A stretch of DNA of 58,081 bases from SVTX01 sp045538195 (lineage in GTDB: Bacteria > Bacillota > Clostridia > Oscillospirales > CAG-272), in assembly GCA_045538195.1 (NCBI GenBank), contig JAZSRA010000034.1, positions 1 to 58,081 of the forward strand, read 5' to 3'. Made by a program: the position numbers and the translations under genes. A model generated the notes under the pieces. It ran no database searches and had not been told where the DNA came from. It worked only from the letters and a program-made list of their open reading frames with translations. Below, in pieces: positions 42,644 to 50,750 of this stretch (positions within the stretch are counted from its first letter, which is position 1; each line of letters starts with the position of its first letter).

Positions 42644-42910
42644 ATGATAAGGGGCGCTCAAAAAAAGATGATAGTGATAAAGACTTCGGACAGTGCAGTC
42701 TTTGAGGAAGTGTATTTCGTGCTTCGGCGCGAAAGGCCCGCGGTTGAAGCCGATATGGTGAGAGAGGCTAACAGAATAATTGAGAGCAGCGGCGAGAAAA
42801 AGTCGTCGGTGAGAAAAAACGACGTAAAAAGTCTTGTTTTTTGCGTGGCTTGCTTTGCTTGCGGAATAGCTACGGGCGGCGGTGTAGCCGCTCTTGTCCT
42901 TCTGTTCTGA
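42644..42910 (+). CDS. Small membrane-tailed hypothetical protein, 88 aa
   Basis: N-terminal mixed helix-strand part (residues 1-55), a basic patch (SGEKKSSVRKNDVKS) and one C-terminal membrane segment (about 63-87, VFCVACFACGIATGGGVAALV). GGAGG lies just upstream of the ATG. No known family. It sits between abrB and the RNase J promoter. A 145-residue frame on the other strand is a shadow. Confidence 0.65.
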   Translation: MIRGAQKKMIVIKTSDSAVFEEVYFVLRRERPAVEADMVREANRIIESSGEKKSSVRKNDVKSLVFCVACFACGIATGGGVAALVLLF

Positions 42911-42953
42911 CAAGTTTAGTCGAAGCGGGCGCTAAAGAGTCGAAAGGCAGCTA

Positions 42954-42982
42954 TTGACAAATCCTGCTTTTTGTAGTATAAT
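42954..42982 (+). promoter_or_regulatory. Promoter of the RNase J transcript
   Basis: TTGACA (42954-42959), 17-bp spacer, TATAAT (42977-42982). Confidence 0.88.
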
Positions 42983-42988
42983 TGTTAA

Positions 42989-43240
42989 GATGGTTGATCC
43001 TAATTGTGGGATTTTTTAGAGGGATACCTCTTTAGATATATTCAGATCTGATATTGCGGTGTATTTCTCCTGCACCTCTTTAAGCGTCCTTAAAAACCTG
43101 CGGAACGAAGGCGGGATTTTTGGGGAGGCTTTAACTTGTTGCTCTTTTTCGGGAAAGACAGACCTAAAAGCTTTTCCGCCAATGAGCGAGAATAAAAAAT
43201 CGATACGTATGTTTTAGAACTCAAGAAAGGAAGGTAATTT
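42989..43240 (+). other. Long structured 5' leader of the RNase J gene
   Basis: A 250-nt untranslated stretch with hairpins ATCCTA/TGGGAT plus T-run, GAGG/CCTC, GGTG...CACC (43058-43076) and a closing pair ATTGCGG (43053-43059) with CCGCCAAT (43177-43184). It may be an autoregulatory leader (RNase J mRNAs are often self-controlled) or hold a small RNA; the family cannot be named. Confidence 0.45.
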
Positions 43241-45298
43241 ATGGCTAAAAACAACTATAACGACAAAAACGCTCGCAAAAGCGACCGAGGCGGCCTACGG
43301 AGCGAGAAAAACAATTATAAAAGGCTTGATAGCAAAAAGGACGAGAAGGGAGGCGCGTCAAAGCTGACTCTCCCCGCACTGCAAAAAAAGAGCAAGCGAC
43401 GTGTCACCAAAAAAGACGTAGCTGTCTATGAGCTTGACACCGAGTTCGTCGATAAGAAGGGCAGAGGCTCTGACGAGTCAGAGCGTGAAGCCGTAAAATG
43501 GCAAAACACCGAAAAAACCGAGAAAAGGGCAACACCCACCAAAAAGGTAAAAAAAGACAATAACAACAAGAATATAAAACACAATAAAAAGCAAAAACAC
43601 AAAGACGTCGTTGTCCCCGAAATAGTGTACGATCCCATGGCAAGGGTCAGGATCATTCCTCTTGGCGGACTTCATGAGATCGGCAAAAATATGACGGCTA
43701 TCGAGTGCGGTGACGACATTATCGTCATTGACTGCGGTCTTGCATTTCCCGACGAGGAGATGCCGGGTGTCGATCTGGTCATTCCCGACGTGACCTATCT
43801 TGAGGCAAACGCGGCGAAGGTCAGAGGAATAGTACTGACCCACGGTCATGAGGACCATATTGGCGCTATCCCTTACGTGCTTCGCAACATCAACCCTCCT
43901 ATTTACGGAACGAGACTTACCGTAGGTATCGTCCGCAATAAGCTGAAGGAGTTCACCCTTGACGTAGAGCCTAAGCTGATTGAGGTCAAGGCAGGTGACG
44001 TTATCCGTCTCGGCGGTATGAGCGTTGAATTTATCCACGTCAATCACTCGATAGCCGACGCCTGCGCGTTGGCAATAAAGACGCCACTCGGAACTATCGT
44101 TCATTCGGGCGACTTCAAGCTTGATCTTACTCCCATCGACGGCGAGATAATGGATATTACCAGACTTGGCGAGCTTGGCAAAGAGGGAGTTCTGCTCCTT
44201 ATGTGCGAGTCCACCAATGCCGAGAGACCGGGAAGCACCCCATCCGAGAGAAAGGTAGGCGAGTCTCTCGAATACATCTTCAATACTCACGAAAAGCAGA
44301 GGATAGTCATAGCCACCTTCTCTTCCAACGTTCACCGCGTTCAGCAGATAATCGACGCGGCGGCGAGACACGGACGTAAGGTTGCCGTCACGGGCCGCAG
44401 TATGCTCAATATCGTGGGCGCGGCGGTAGAGCTTGGATACATGACGGTTCCCAAGGGAGTTCTTATTGACATTACCGAGATCCGCAAGTACAATCCCGAG
44501 CAGTTGACCATCGTGACCACGGGAAGTCAGGGCGAGCCTATGAGCGCGCTTTACCGTATGGCGTTCGGTGAGCATCGCGACGTTCAGCTTAATATGAACG
44601 ATGTTGTGATCATCTCTTCAAGCGCGATCCCGGGCAACGAAAAGCTGGTGGGACGTATTATCAACGAGCTTTGTAAGTGCGGCGTTGAGGTCATTCACGA
44701 CGCGTCTGTGGAGGTACACGTTTCGGGTCATGCCTGTCAAGAGGAGCTGAAACTGCTTCAGGCGCTTATAAAACCTAAATATTTTATGCCTGTCCACGGA
44801 GAATACAAGCATCTTGCGGCAAACCGCGATCTTGCTCTGTCTATGGGTATGGATCCGAAGAACATCTTCATTTCCGACATCGGAAACGTGCTTGAAATTG
44901 ATAAGAACGGAGCCAAGATAAACGGTACCGTTACTTCCGGTCGTGTTCTTGTTGACGGCTACGGCGTAGGTGACGTAGGAAATATCGTTCTCCGCGACAG
45001 ACTTCTGCTCTCGCAGGACGGTCTTATCGTGGTAGTCGCGACAGTCAGCTCCGACGGCGACTATCTCCTATCGGGTCCCGACATCGTTTCCCGCGGTTTT
45101 ATATACGTTCGTGAGAGCGAAGACCTTATGGAGGAGATGAGACAGGTTGTGCTTCAAACTATAAACAGTTGTCTCAGAGCAAATAACAAGCTTGACTGGT
45201 ATCATATAAAGAGCAGAGTCAAGGATGATCTGGCGAAATATATATATACCTCAACAAAGCGCAAGCCTATGATAATTCCTATGATAATGAACGTGTAA
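43241..45298 (+). CDS. rnj: Ribonuclease J
   Basis: Beta-CASP metallo-hydrolase with 5'-3' exo- and endoribonuclease activity in mRNA decay. 685 aa versus about 555 for B. subtilis RNase J1. The extra is an N-terminal 125-residue Lys/Arg/Asp/Asn-rich low-complexity region (KNNYNDKNARKSDRG, many KK). The core starts near VRIIPLGGLHEIGKN; metal motif LTHGHEDHIGA (about 198-208), STNAERPG (about 326), the beta-CASP block GRSMLNI and the HVSGHA motif (about 490) follow, then the C-terminal domain. GGAAGG precedes the ATG. It is the likely sole gene of its transcript. Confidence 0.95.
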   Translation: MAKNNYNDKNARKSDRGGLRSEKNNYKRLDSKKDEKGGASKLTLPALQKKSKRRVTKKDVAVYELDTEFVDKKGRGSDESEREAVKWQNTEKTEKRATPTKKVKKDNNNKNIKHNKKQKHKDVVVPEIVYDPMARVRIIPLGGLHEIGKNMTAIECGDDIIVIDCGLAFPDEEMPGVDLVIPDVTYLEANAAKVRGIVLTHGHEDHIGAIPYVLRNINPPIYGTRLTVGIVRNKLKEFTLDVEPKLIEVKAGDVIRLGGMSVEFIHVNHSIADACALAIKTPLGTIVHSGDFKLDLTPIDGEIMDITRLGELGKEGVLLLMCESTNAERPGSTPSERKVGESLEYIFNTHEKQRIVIATFSSNVHRVQQIIDAAARHGRKVAVTGRSMLNIVGAAVELGYMTVPKGVLIDITEIRKYNPEQLTIVTTGSQGEPMSALYRMAFGEHRDVQLNMNDVVIISSSAIPGNEKLVGRIINELCKCGVEVIHDASVEVHVSGHACQEELKLLQALIKPKYFMPVHGEYKHLAANRDLALSMGMDPKNIFISDIGNVLEIDKNGAKINGTVTSGRVLVDGYGVGDVGNIVLRDRLLLSQDGLIVVVATVSSDGDYLLSGPDIVSRGFIYVRESEDLMEEMRQVVLQTINSCLRANNKLDWYHIKSRVKDDLAKYIYTSTKRKPMIIPMIMNV

Positions 45299-45447
45299 TG
45301 TTTGATCTAAAATGTCGAAAAATTTTCGGCTTGTTCATATTCTATTCAACAAACCGTCACGCGATTATACTATAATTAAGAATGTTATGCTCCGATACTG
45401 TTCGGAAAACCTAAAAAACGAAATATAATGAAAAGGTGGAACCTATA

Positions 45448-47364
45448 ATGGGAAAAGGTAACAGAAACAATCTTAAGAGATCCCAGGAAAGCGTTGAATT
45501 CGCTGAAAAGAATCTCGCAAGACAGAAAGCAAAGGCTAAAAAGTCAAAATTCGATAGATTTATAGCCATTACAGTCATAGCTTTGGCGGCTATTATCGTA
45601 CTGACTCTTGCCGTTTCGGTAATGAGCGAGGCAGGCATTTTCCTGCGCACTCAGAACGCGGTATCCGGCGAGACCACTCGTGTGGACGGAGCGATGATGA
45701 GCTTCTTCCTCAACGATTACATCATGAACTGGTATAGCCAGTACAGCGGATACATGAGCTTGTTCAGTCTCGATCTTACAAGAGACCTCAAGCTTCAGAA
45801 GTTCGGTGACAAGAATAACGGCTATGGCTACGAGACCTCGTTCCTCGGCAGCTTCGACGGTACATGGTACGATTACTTCCTTAAGGAAGTAAAGTCAGAG
45901 GTCGAGATGTACGTTGTATACGCAGACGCGGCTAAGGTATATGGTCTTGAACTTACCGACGAGGATAAGACAGCTATCAACGAAATTCTCACAAACATTG
46001 ACAATAACCTCAAGAGGCTTGGTGTTTCTTACGGTGACTATTACGGCAAGGGTGTAAGCAAGAGAGACGTTCGCCGTTGCTACGAGCTTGTTTATCTGGC
46101 AGAGAATTTTGCCGAATATAAGCAGGATGAGCTTGAGAATAAGGTGACAGACGATCAGATCGTTGAATACCGCGAAAACAACAAGCAGGATTTCTATACC
46201 GCAGACTGTCTCACATATACTATCAGCAAGACCTCCAAGGGTATGACTGATGAGGAGTACGATGCAGCAGTTAAGGCTGCAAAGGCAGCGGCTGACGCTA
46301 TCGCTGCTGCAAAGACCCCTGCAGAGTTCGTTGAACTCGTTGAAAAGTACGAATCCGAGAGCAAGGCTGCAAGCAACAAGACCGAGGCTACCGAGTCCGG
46401 ATCTGCTACTGAATCCGCAACCGAGTCTGAGGACGAGAGCGATACCGACGAGACCGAGACCGAGGATGTGGAGAAGAAGTACGATAAGTACAAGGATACC
46501 ATCGAGTACGAGACCGGTACAGGCAACGAGCTGAACGACTTCCTCTTTGGCAACGAAGAAACCGGCTCCGACGCTGTTGAGCCTGCGGAGAAGGGTGACG
46601 TGACCGTTATTGAGGAGACCGGCACCGCAACCGAGAAGGAGACCACTACCGCGAAGAAGGAAGCCGATAAGAAGGAAGCAGATTCTCAGACTGCTACAGA
46701 CACCGACACCGACACCGAGAGCGAGAGTGAGAGTGAGACCGAGACCGATAAGAAGGACAACGGCGTTAAGACCTACGACACTTACAAGGTAACAGTTTAC
46801 TACGTATTCGAGCCTATGCATCTCGACAAAGAGCTTACTCACAACTTCGCGTACCTCGTTTCCAACGACAAGCATGCTATTGAGGAGTTCATTGAGATGT
46901 TCAATGCAGGCGAGATCAAGGATATGGATACCTTCAAGAAGATTGCGGAACAGTATTATGAAGATATGCATTCCTCTGATGAACACGAGCATAGCGACGA
47001 AGAGATGTTTGCTTACGATAGTCTTGAAAAGCAGGCTGCGGGAGCGTTCAATTCCAGCTATTCGGTGCTTAACGATTGGGTAGAATCCGCTGACCGAAAG
47101 AACAATGAGCTTTCGGACATTCTCGAAATAAAGATAACCTCCACAGGTTCTGATAATAAGGTTACTACCAAGACCCAGTACGGAGTTGTCTTCTTCCAAG
47201 ATCACGACGGTGAGACTTGGTACGTAAACGCTAAGGCAGGAACCGTATCCGAGCAGTTCAGCGACTGGTACGAGGAACAGCTCAAGAACAATCCTATTCA
47301 GTACGGTAACGTGGTCAATCAGATCCAGACTGCTAAGCCCTACCTTGCGCTGTTAGGCTATTAA
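45448..47364 (+). CDS. Membrane-anchored SurA/PrsA-like protein, 638 aa
   Basis: A basic 45-residue N-terminus, one membrane segment (about 38-58: FIAITVIALAAIIVLTLAV), then an extracytoplasmic helical region (about 75-280) whose layout (VDGAMMSFFLNDYI, ...SKRDVRRCYELVYLAENF, KVTDDQIVEYRENNKQDF) resembles the SurA N-terminal chaperone domain. No parvulin motif is evident. Two acidic Thr/Ser/Glu/Asp low-complexity stretches (about 305-365 and 395-450) split the region. Start at 45448 after AAGGTGG. Likely a foldase-type secretion chaperone, by analogy with PrsA; that is inference. Confidence 0.7.
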   Translation: MGKGNRNNLKRSQESVEFAEKNLARQKAKAKKSKFDRFIAITVIALAAIIVLTLAVSVMSEAGIFLRTQNAVSGETTRVDGAMMSFFLNDYIMNWYSQYSGYMSLFSLDLTRDLKLQKFGDKNNGYGYETSFLGSFDGTWYDYFLKEVKSEVEMYVVYADAAKVYGLELTDEDKTAINEILTNIDNNLKRLGVSYGDYYGKGVSKRDVRRCYELVYLAENFAEYKQDELENKVTDDQIVEYRENNKQDFYTADCLTYTISKTSKGMTDEEYDAAVKAAKAAADAIAAAKTPAEFVELVEKYESESKAASNKTEATESGSATESATESEDESDTDETETEDVEKKYDKYKDTIEYETGTGNELNDFLFGNEETGSDAVEPAEKGDVTVIEETGTATEKETTTAKKEADKKEADSQTATDTDTDTESESESETETDKKDNGVKTYDTYKVTVYYVFEPMHLDKELTHNFAYLVSNDKHAIEEFIEMFNAGEIKDMDTFKKIAEQYYEDMHSSDEHEHSDEEMFAYDSLEKQAAGAFNSSYSVLNDWVESADRKNNELSDILEIKITSTGSDNKVTTKTQYGVVFFQDHDGETWYVNAKAGTVSEQFSDWYEEQLKNNPIQYGNVVNQIQTAKPYLALLGY

Positions 47365-47371
47365 TATTTGA

Positions 47372-47412
47372 AATTTGACAGGGCTGCCGCGAAACGTGAC
47401 AGCCCTATGTCA
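47372..47412 (+). terminator. Hairpin terminator
   Basis: TTGACAGGGCTG / CAGCCCTATGTCAA stem with loop ccgcgaaacgtga, followed by TAAATATAT. Confidence 0.65.
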
Positions 47413-47482
47413 ATAAATATATCAGTTGCATATTATGTAAAGATACCGCGCTTTGAAGCGAGATGTCTGATAGGAGTAAAAT

Positions 47483-48163
47483 ATGGTTATAGATCAAAAG
47501 CAAACCACCGTGGCGTACCGTTGCCCCGAGTGTGGTGCGGGCGTTATAAGTCTTGTGGGACTTTTCACTCTGTCTGCCGATATGGTGAAGCTGAAATGTA
47601 CCTGCGGTGGGAGCGAGATGCAGATAGTCTACCGCAGAGACGACGGGACTATGAGACTGACCGTGCCTTGCATCTTTTGCAGTAAGCCCCATACCTTTAA
47701 CGTTAACAGTAATATGTTTTTTTCAAAGGACGTTTTTCTGCTACCTTGCCCCTATTCCGATATAAACATCGGCTTTGTGGGAGAGAGTAACAGGGTGAAG
47801 GCAGAGCTGGCAAGGACCGAGCTTGAGCTGCTTGATATGCTTGAAGAAAACGGCATTGAAGATTTCAAGAGCCTTCACGGAGACGAGGAGACCCTGCCCG
47901 ATCCCCAGGTGCTTGACGTTATCTCCTATATAGTGGGTGATCTTGACGCCGAGGGTAAGATATACTGTAAATGCTATCCCGAGGGCAGAGAACCTCTCCC
48001 CGACGGAGAGCTTGACCGAGAGGACTCAGACTATGAGATCGAGGTTTCGGACGAAGGAGTTTGCGTAAAGTGCGTGAAGTGCGGTGCGAAGAAGCTTATA
48101 CCTACCGACTCGATGCTCTCGGCGCATGCTTTCCTTAACAGTGATTATTTGAAATTGGAATGA
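47483..48163 (+). CDS. Zinc-ribbon-like protein of unknown function, 226 aa
   Basis: Four or more Cys pairs: CPECGAG (about 14-20), CTCGG (about 39), CIFCSKPH (about 63-70) and CVKCGAKK near the C-terminus, with the CKCYPEG region (about 163). The middle is acidic and helical. It looks like a multi-ribbon zinc-binding protein found in many Clostridia near RNase J and lepA, but has no name that I can give with confidence. It lies between the SurA-like gene and copy 2 of the multi-stem element. Confidence 0.75.
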   Translation: MVIDQKQTTVAYRCPECGAGVISLVGLFTLSADMVKLKCTCGGSEMQIVYRRDDGTMRLTVPCIFCSKPHTFNVNSNMFFSKDVFLLPCPYSDINIGFVGESNRVKAELARTELELLDMLEENGIEDFKSLHGDEETLPDPQVLDVISYIVGDLDAEGKIYCKCYPEGREPLPDGELDREDSDYEIEVSDEGVCVKCVKCGAKKLIPTDSMLSAHAFLNSDYLKLE

Positions 48164-48170
48164 TCGCGAT

Positions 48171-48394
48171 GGGACTGCTTCATTTAGCGCAGAACAAAAG
48201 CCACTTTTAAAAAGCAAGGACAAAATTAGGTTTAAAAATATAGTTTTTAACTTTTATATGTCGAAATCCGCCGATTCTTAGGCGGATTTCCTCATTTTAT
48301 GTGGCTTTTTAGTCGCGTTTTGGCTCTCTGGCGTACCCCCTCGTACGCCTACGAGAACCAAACCACGTCTTCTGCATCTAAATGACTCGGCCCC
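48171..48394. repeat. Multi-stem element, copy 2 (224 bp)
   Basis: Direct copy of 36784-37004 with three extra bases and a few substitutions; starts GGGACTGCTTCATTTAGCGC, ends ACTCGGCCCC. Begins eight bases after the stop of the 226-aa gene, so both copies abut gene 3' ends. Confidence 0.88.
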
Positions 48395-48542
48395 ATCCCC
48401 CTCAACCCCAAAAACTTTTCAAAAACGGGTTGATTTAATAGTGAAAATTCTCTCTCCGATTGGAGAGATTTTTTCTTTTTTTGACGTAGAAAGAAAAACT
48501 TTGATTAAAACGAGCCATTTTCTTTGAAAGGTTTTTCGGGTG
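48395..48542. other. AT-rich spacer
   Basis: Contains a short CTCTCC/GGAGAG hairpin with T-run (about 48450-48480) that may be a plus-strand terminator; nothing else seen. Confidence 0.4.
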
Positions 48543-48592
48543 GGGTGTGGGGAGGGTGCTTTTTTTCAAAAAGCACCCTCCCCACAAAAATC
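48543..48592 (-). terminator. Terminator in the GGGGTGTG frame
   Basis: GGGGAGGGTGCTTTTT / AAAAAGCACCCTCCCC perfect stem (16 bp) with the frame GGGTGGGGTGTG ... CACAAAAATCAT, compare 8773-8815. It ends the 30-aa gene on the minus strand. Confidence 0.8.
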
Positions 48593-48597
48593 ATCAC

Positions 48598-48690
48598 TTA
48601 ATGGCAGCAGCAGGTGATGAGAAGGAACGCGATGATAAGGATCCAGATCCAGTTATCGTTGAAAAGACCGCAAAGACAGTTGTTATTCAT
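48598..48690 (-). CDS. Cys-rich 30-residue hydrophobic peptide
   Basis: ATG at 48690 after a perfect AAGGAGG (spacing eight), reading 30 residues: a polar start NNNCLCG, then NWIWILIIAFLLI, and a CCCH end before TAA. A tiny membrane peptide with Cys clusters at both ends; similar small proteins occur in spore-forming Clostridia, but I cannot name a family. A strong terminator follows. It is too short for common gene-length cut-offs. The ideal ribosome binding site and the neat terminator are the support. Confidence 0.72.
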   Translation of the reverse strand: MNNNCLCGLFNDNWIWILIIAFLLITCCCH

Positions 48691-48928
48691 AAAATATCCT
48701 CCTTAATAAGTGATATGTGTTTGAATTGAGAACGAGGTTCTCACTATCATATTATGCGAAAGAATGACGGATGTGAGTAGTTGTTGTCGAAAAAAGCGAA
48801 TTTCCAGCATGGGAGAGACGCGAGGATATATTTGCAAAAAAATCGGGAAAGCTATTGCAGAAATCGAGAAAATATGGTAAAATATAAAATGAGTAAAAAT
48901 GCTATTATATTGAACGGAGATAATTTTA

Positions 48929-50749
48929 ATGTCAAGAAGTGACAGAATGAAAAAGATAAGAAACTTTTCTATTATCGCTCACATCGACCACGGTAAATCC
49001 ACCTTGGCTGACAGAATACTTGAGTCCACGCAGGCGGTCTCCAAGCGAGAGATGGAGGAGCAGGTTCTGGATAATATGGATCTTGAAAAGGAGAGAGGTA
49101 TTACCATCAAGGCGAGAGCGGTCAAGCTGAATTACGTCGCTCCCGACGGGGAGGAGTATGTCTTTAACCTTATCGACACCCCCGGTCACGTTGACTTTAA
49201 CTACGAGGTGTCAAGATCGCTTAACGCCTGCGACGGCGCGCTTTTGGTGGTTGACGCTACTCAGGGAATAGAGGCGCAGACCCTTGCAAATGCTTATCTC
49301 GCGGTTGACGCGGGACTAGAAATAATCCCCGTAGTCAATAAGATTGACTTGCCCTCTGCCGATATTGAAAAGGCAAGAAGCGATATTGAGGATCAGATAG
49401 GTATTCCCGCCGAGGGTTGCCCTGCGGTCTCGGCAAAGACGGGACTTAACATCGAGCAGGTGCTTGAAGCAGTAGTCCGTGACATTCCCGCACCTACGGG
49501 CGACGAGGACGCGCCTCTGAAATGTCTCATATTCGATTCGTATTACGATAGTTATCTGGGCGTTGTAGTCAACGTCAGAGTATTTGACGGTTGCCTCAAA
49601 GCGGGAGATACAATCAAGCTTATGAGTACGGGCAAGGAGTTTGAGGTGGTAGAGGTCGGCACAATGGAGGCATTTGGACTTTGTAAGTGTGAGTGCCTGC
49701 GCGCGGGCGAGGTTGGTTACATTACCGCCTCTATCAAGAGCGTTGGCGACACCCGAGTTGGCGATACCGTCACTCTTGCCGACAACCCCGCAGCAGAGGC
49801 TCTGCCGGGATTTAAATCGGCTCAGCCCATGGTCTTTGCGGGAATTTATCCTGCTGACGGCGCCAAGTACGGTGACCTGCGCGATGCGCTGGACAAGCTT
49901 CAGCTCAACGACGCGGCTCTAACCTTTGAACCCGAGACCTCTATCGCTCTGGGCTTTGGATTCCGTTGCGGATTTTTGGGACTTCTTCACATGGAAATAA
50001 TCGAGGAGAGACTTGAACGCGAGTTCAATCTCGATCTTATCACCACCGCCCCAGGCGTTATATACGAGGTAACCACCCGTGGAGGCGAGACGGTTATGAT
50101 AGATAATCCCTCGAATTTCCCCACGGCTGATGTTATTGAGATTGCAAAAGAACCCTTGGTAAAGGCAAGCATTATCACTCCCACTGAGTTTGTGGGCGGA
50201 CTTATGGATCTTTGTCAGGATCGCCGAGGCGTTTTCCACGATATGAAATATATCGACTCGACGAGAGTGGAGCTTCACTATGATCTGCCTCTTAACGAGA
50301 TAATCTACGACTTTTTCGACGCGCTCAAGAGCCGTTCACGCGGTTATGCATCCCTTGACTACGAGCTTAAAGGATACGAACCCTCAAAGCTTGTCAAGCT
50401 TGACTTTCTGCTCAACGGCGAGCAGGTAGACGCGCTTTCCTTTATAGTCCACGAGGAAAAAGCGTATGCGAGAGCGAGAAAGATCGCCGAGAGACTTAAG
50501 GAGAACATCCCGAGACAGCTCTTTGAGGTGCCGATACAGGCGGCTATCGAATCTAAGGTGATCGCGCGCGAAACCGTCAAGGCGATGCGTAAGGACGTGC
50601 TTGCAAAGTGCTACGGCGGAGACATTACCCGTAAAAAGAAGCTGCTTGAAAAGCAGAAGGAGGGTAAGAAGAAGATGCGTCAGCTCGGTAGCGTTCAGGT
50701 ATCTCCCGAGGCGTTTATGGCGGTACTCAAGCTGGGAGACGACGACTGA
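48929..50749 (+). CDS. lepA: Elongation factor 4
   Basis: Translational GTPase LepA, 606 aa, canonical size. G1 AHIDHGKST (about 17-25), switch II region DTPGHVDF (about 83-90), NKIDLP G4 (about 137-142), then domains II and III and the EF4-specific C-terminal domain with MRKDVLAKCYGGDITRKKK (in two parts about 558-577) and QLGSVQVSPEAF. It acts on stalled or translocated ribosomes. The hemW start is one base after its stop, a pairing conserved among Firmicutes. Confidence 0.98.
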   Translation: MSRSDRMKKIRNFSIIAHIDHGKSTLADRILESTQAVSKREMEEQVLDNMDLEKERGITIKARAVKLNYVAPDGEEYVFNLIDTPGHVDFNYEVSRSLNACDGALLVVDATQGIEAQTLANAYLAVDAGLEIIPVVNKIDLPSADIEKARSDIEDQIGIPAEGCPAVSAKTGLNIEQVLEAVVRDIPAPTGDEDAPLKCLIFDSYYDSYLGVVVNVRVFDGCLKAGDTIKLMSTGKEFEVVEVGTMEAFGLCKCECLRAGEVGYITASIKSVGDTRVGDTVTLADNPAAEALPGFKSAQPMVFAGIYPADGAKYGDLRDALDKLQLNDAALTFEPETSIALGFGFRCGFLGLLHMEIIEERLEREFNLDLITTAPGVIYEVTTRGGETVMIDNPSNFPTADVIEIAKEPLVKASIITPTEFVGGLMDLCQDRRGVFHDMKYIDSTRVELHYDLPLNEIIYDFFDALKSRSRGYASLDYELKGYEPSKLVKLDFLLNGEQVDALSFIVHEEKAYARARKIAERLKENIPRQLFEVPIQAAIESKVIARETVKAMRKDVLAKCYGGDITRKKKLLEKQKEGKKKMRQLGSVQVSPEAFMAVLKLGDDD

Positions 50750-50750
50750 T

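Noticed and set aside
42476..42913. 145-aa minus-strand frame
   Set aside because: Overlaps the plus-strand 88-aa gene, which has a GGAGG site; the minus frame has none.
45895..47205. 436-aa frame opposite the SurA-like gene
   Set aside because: Shadow of the biased codon use in the acidic repeats; no ribosome binding site and an implausible Leu/Val composition.
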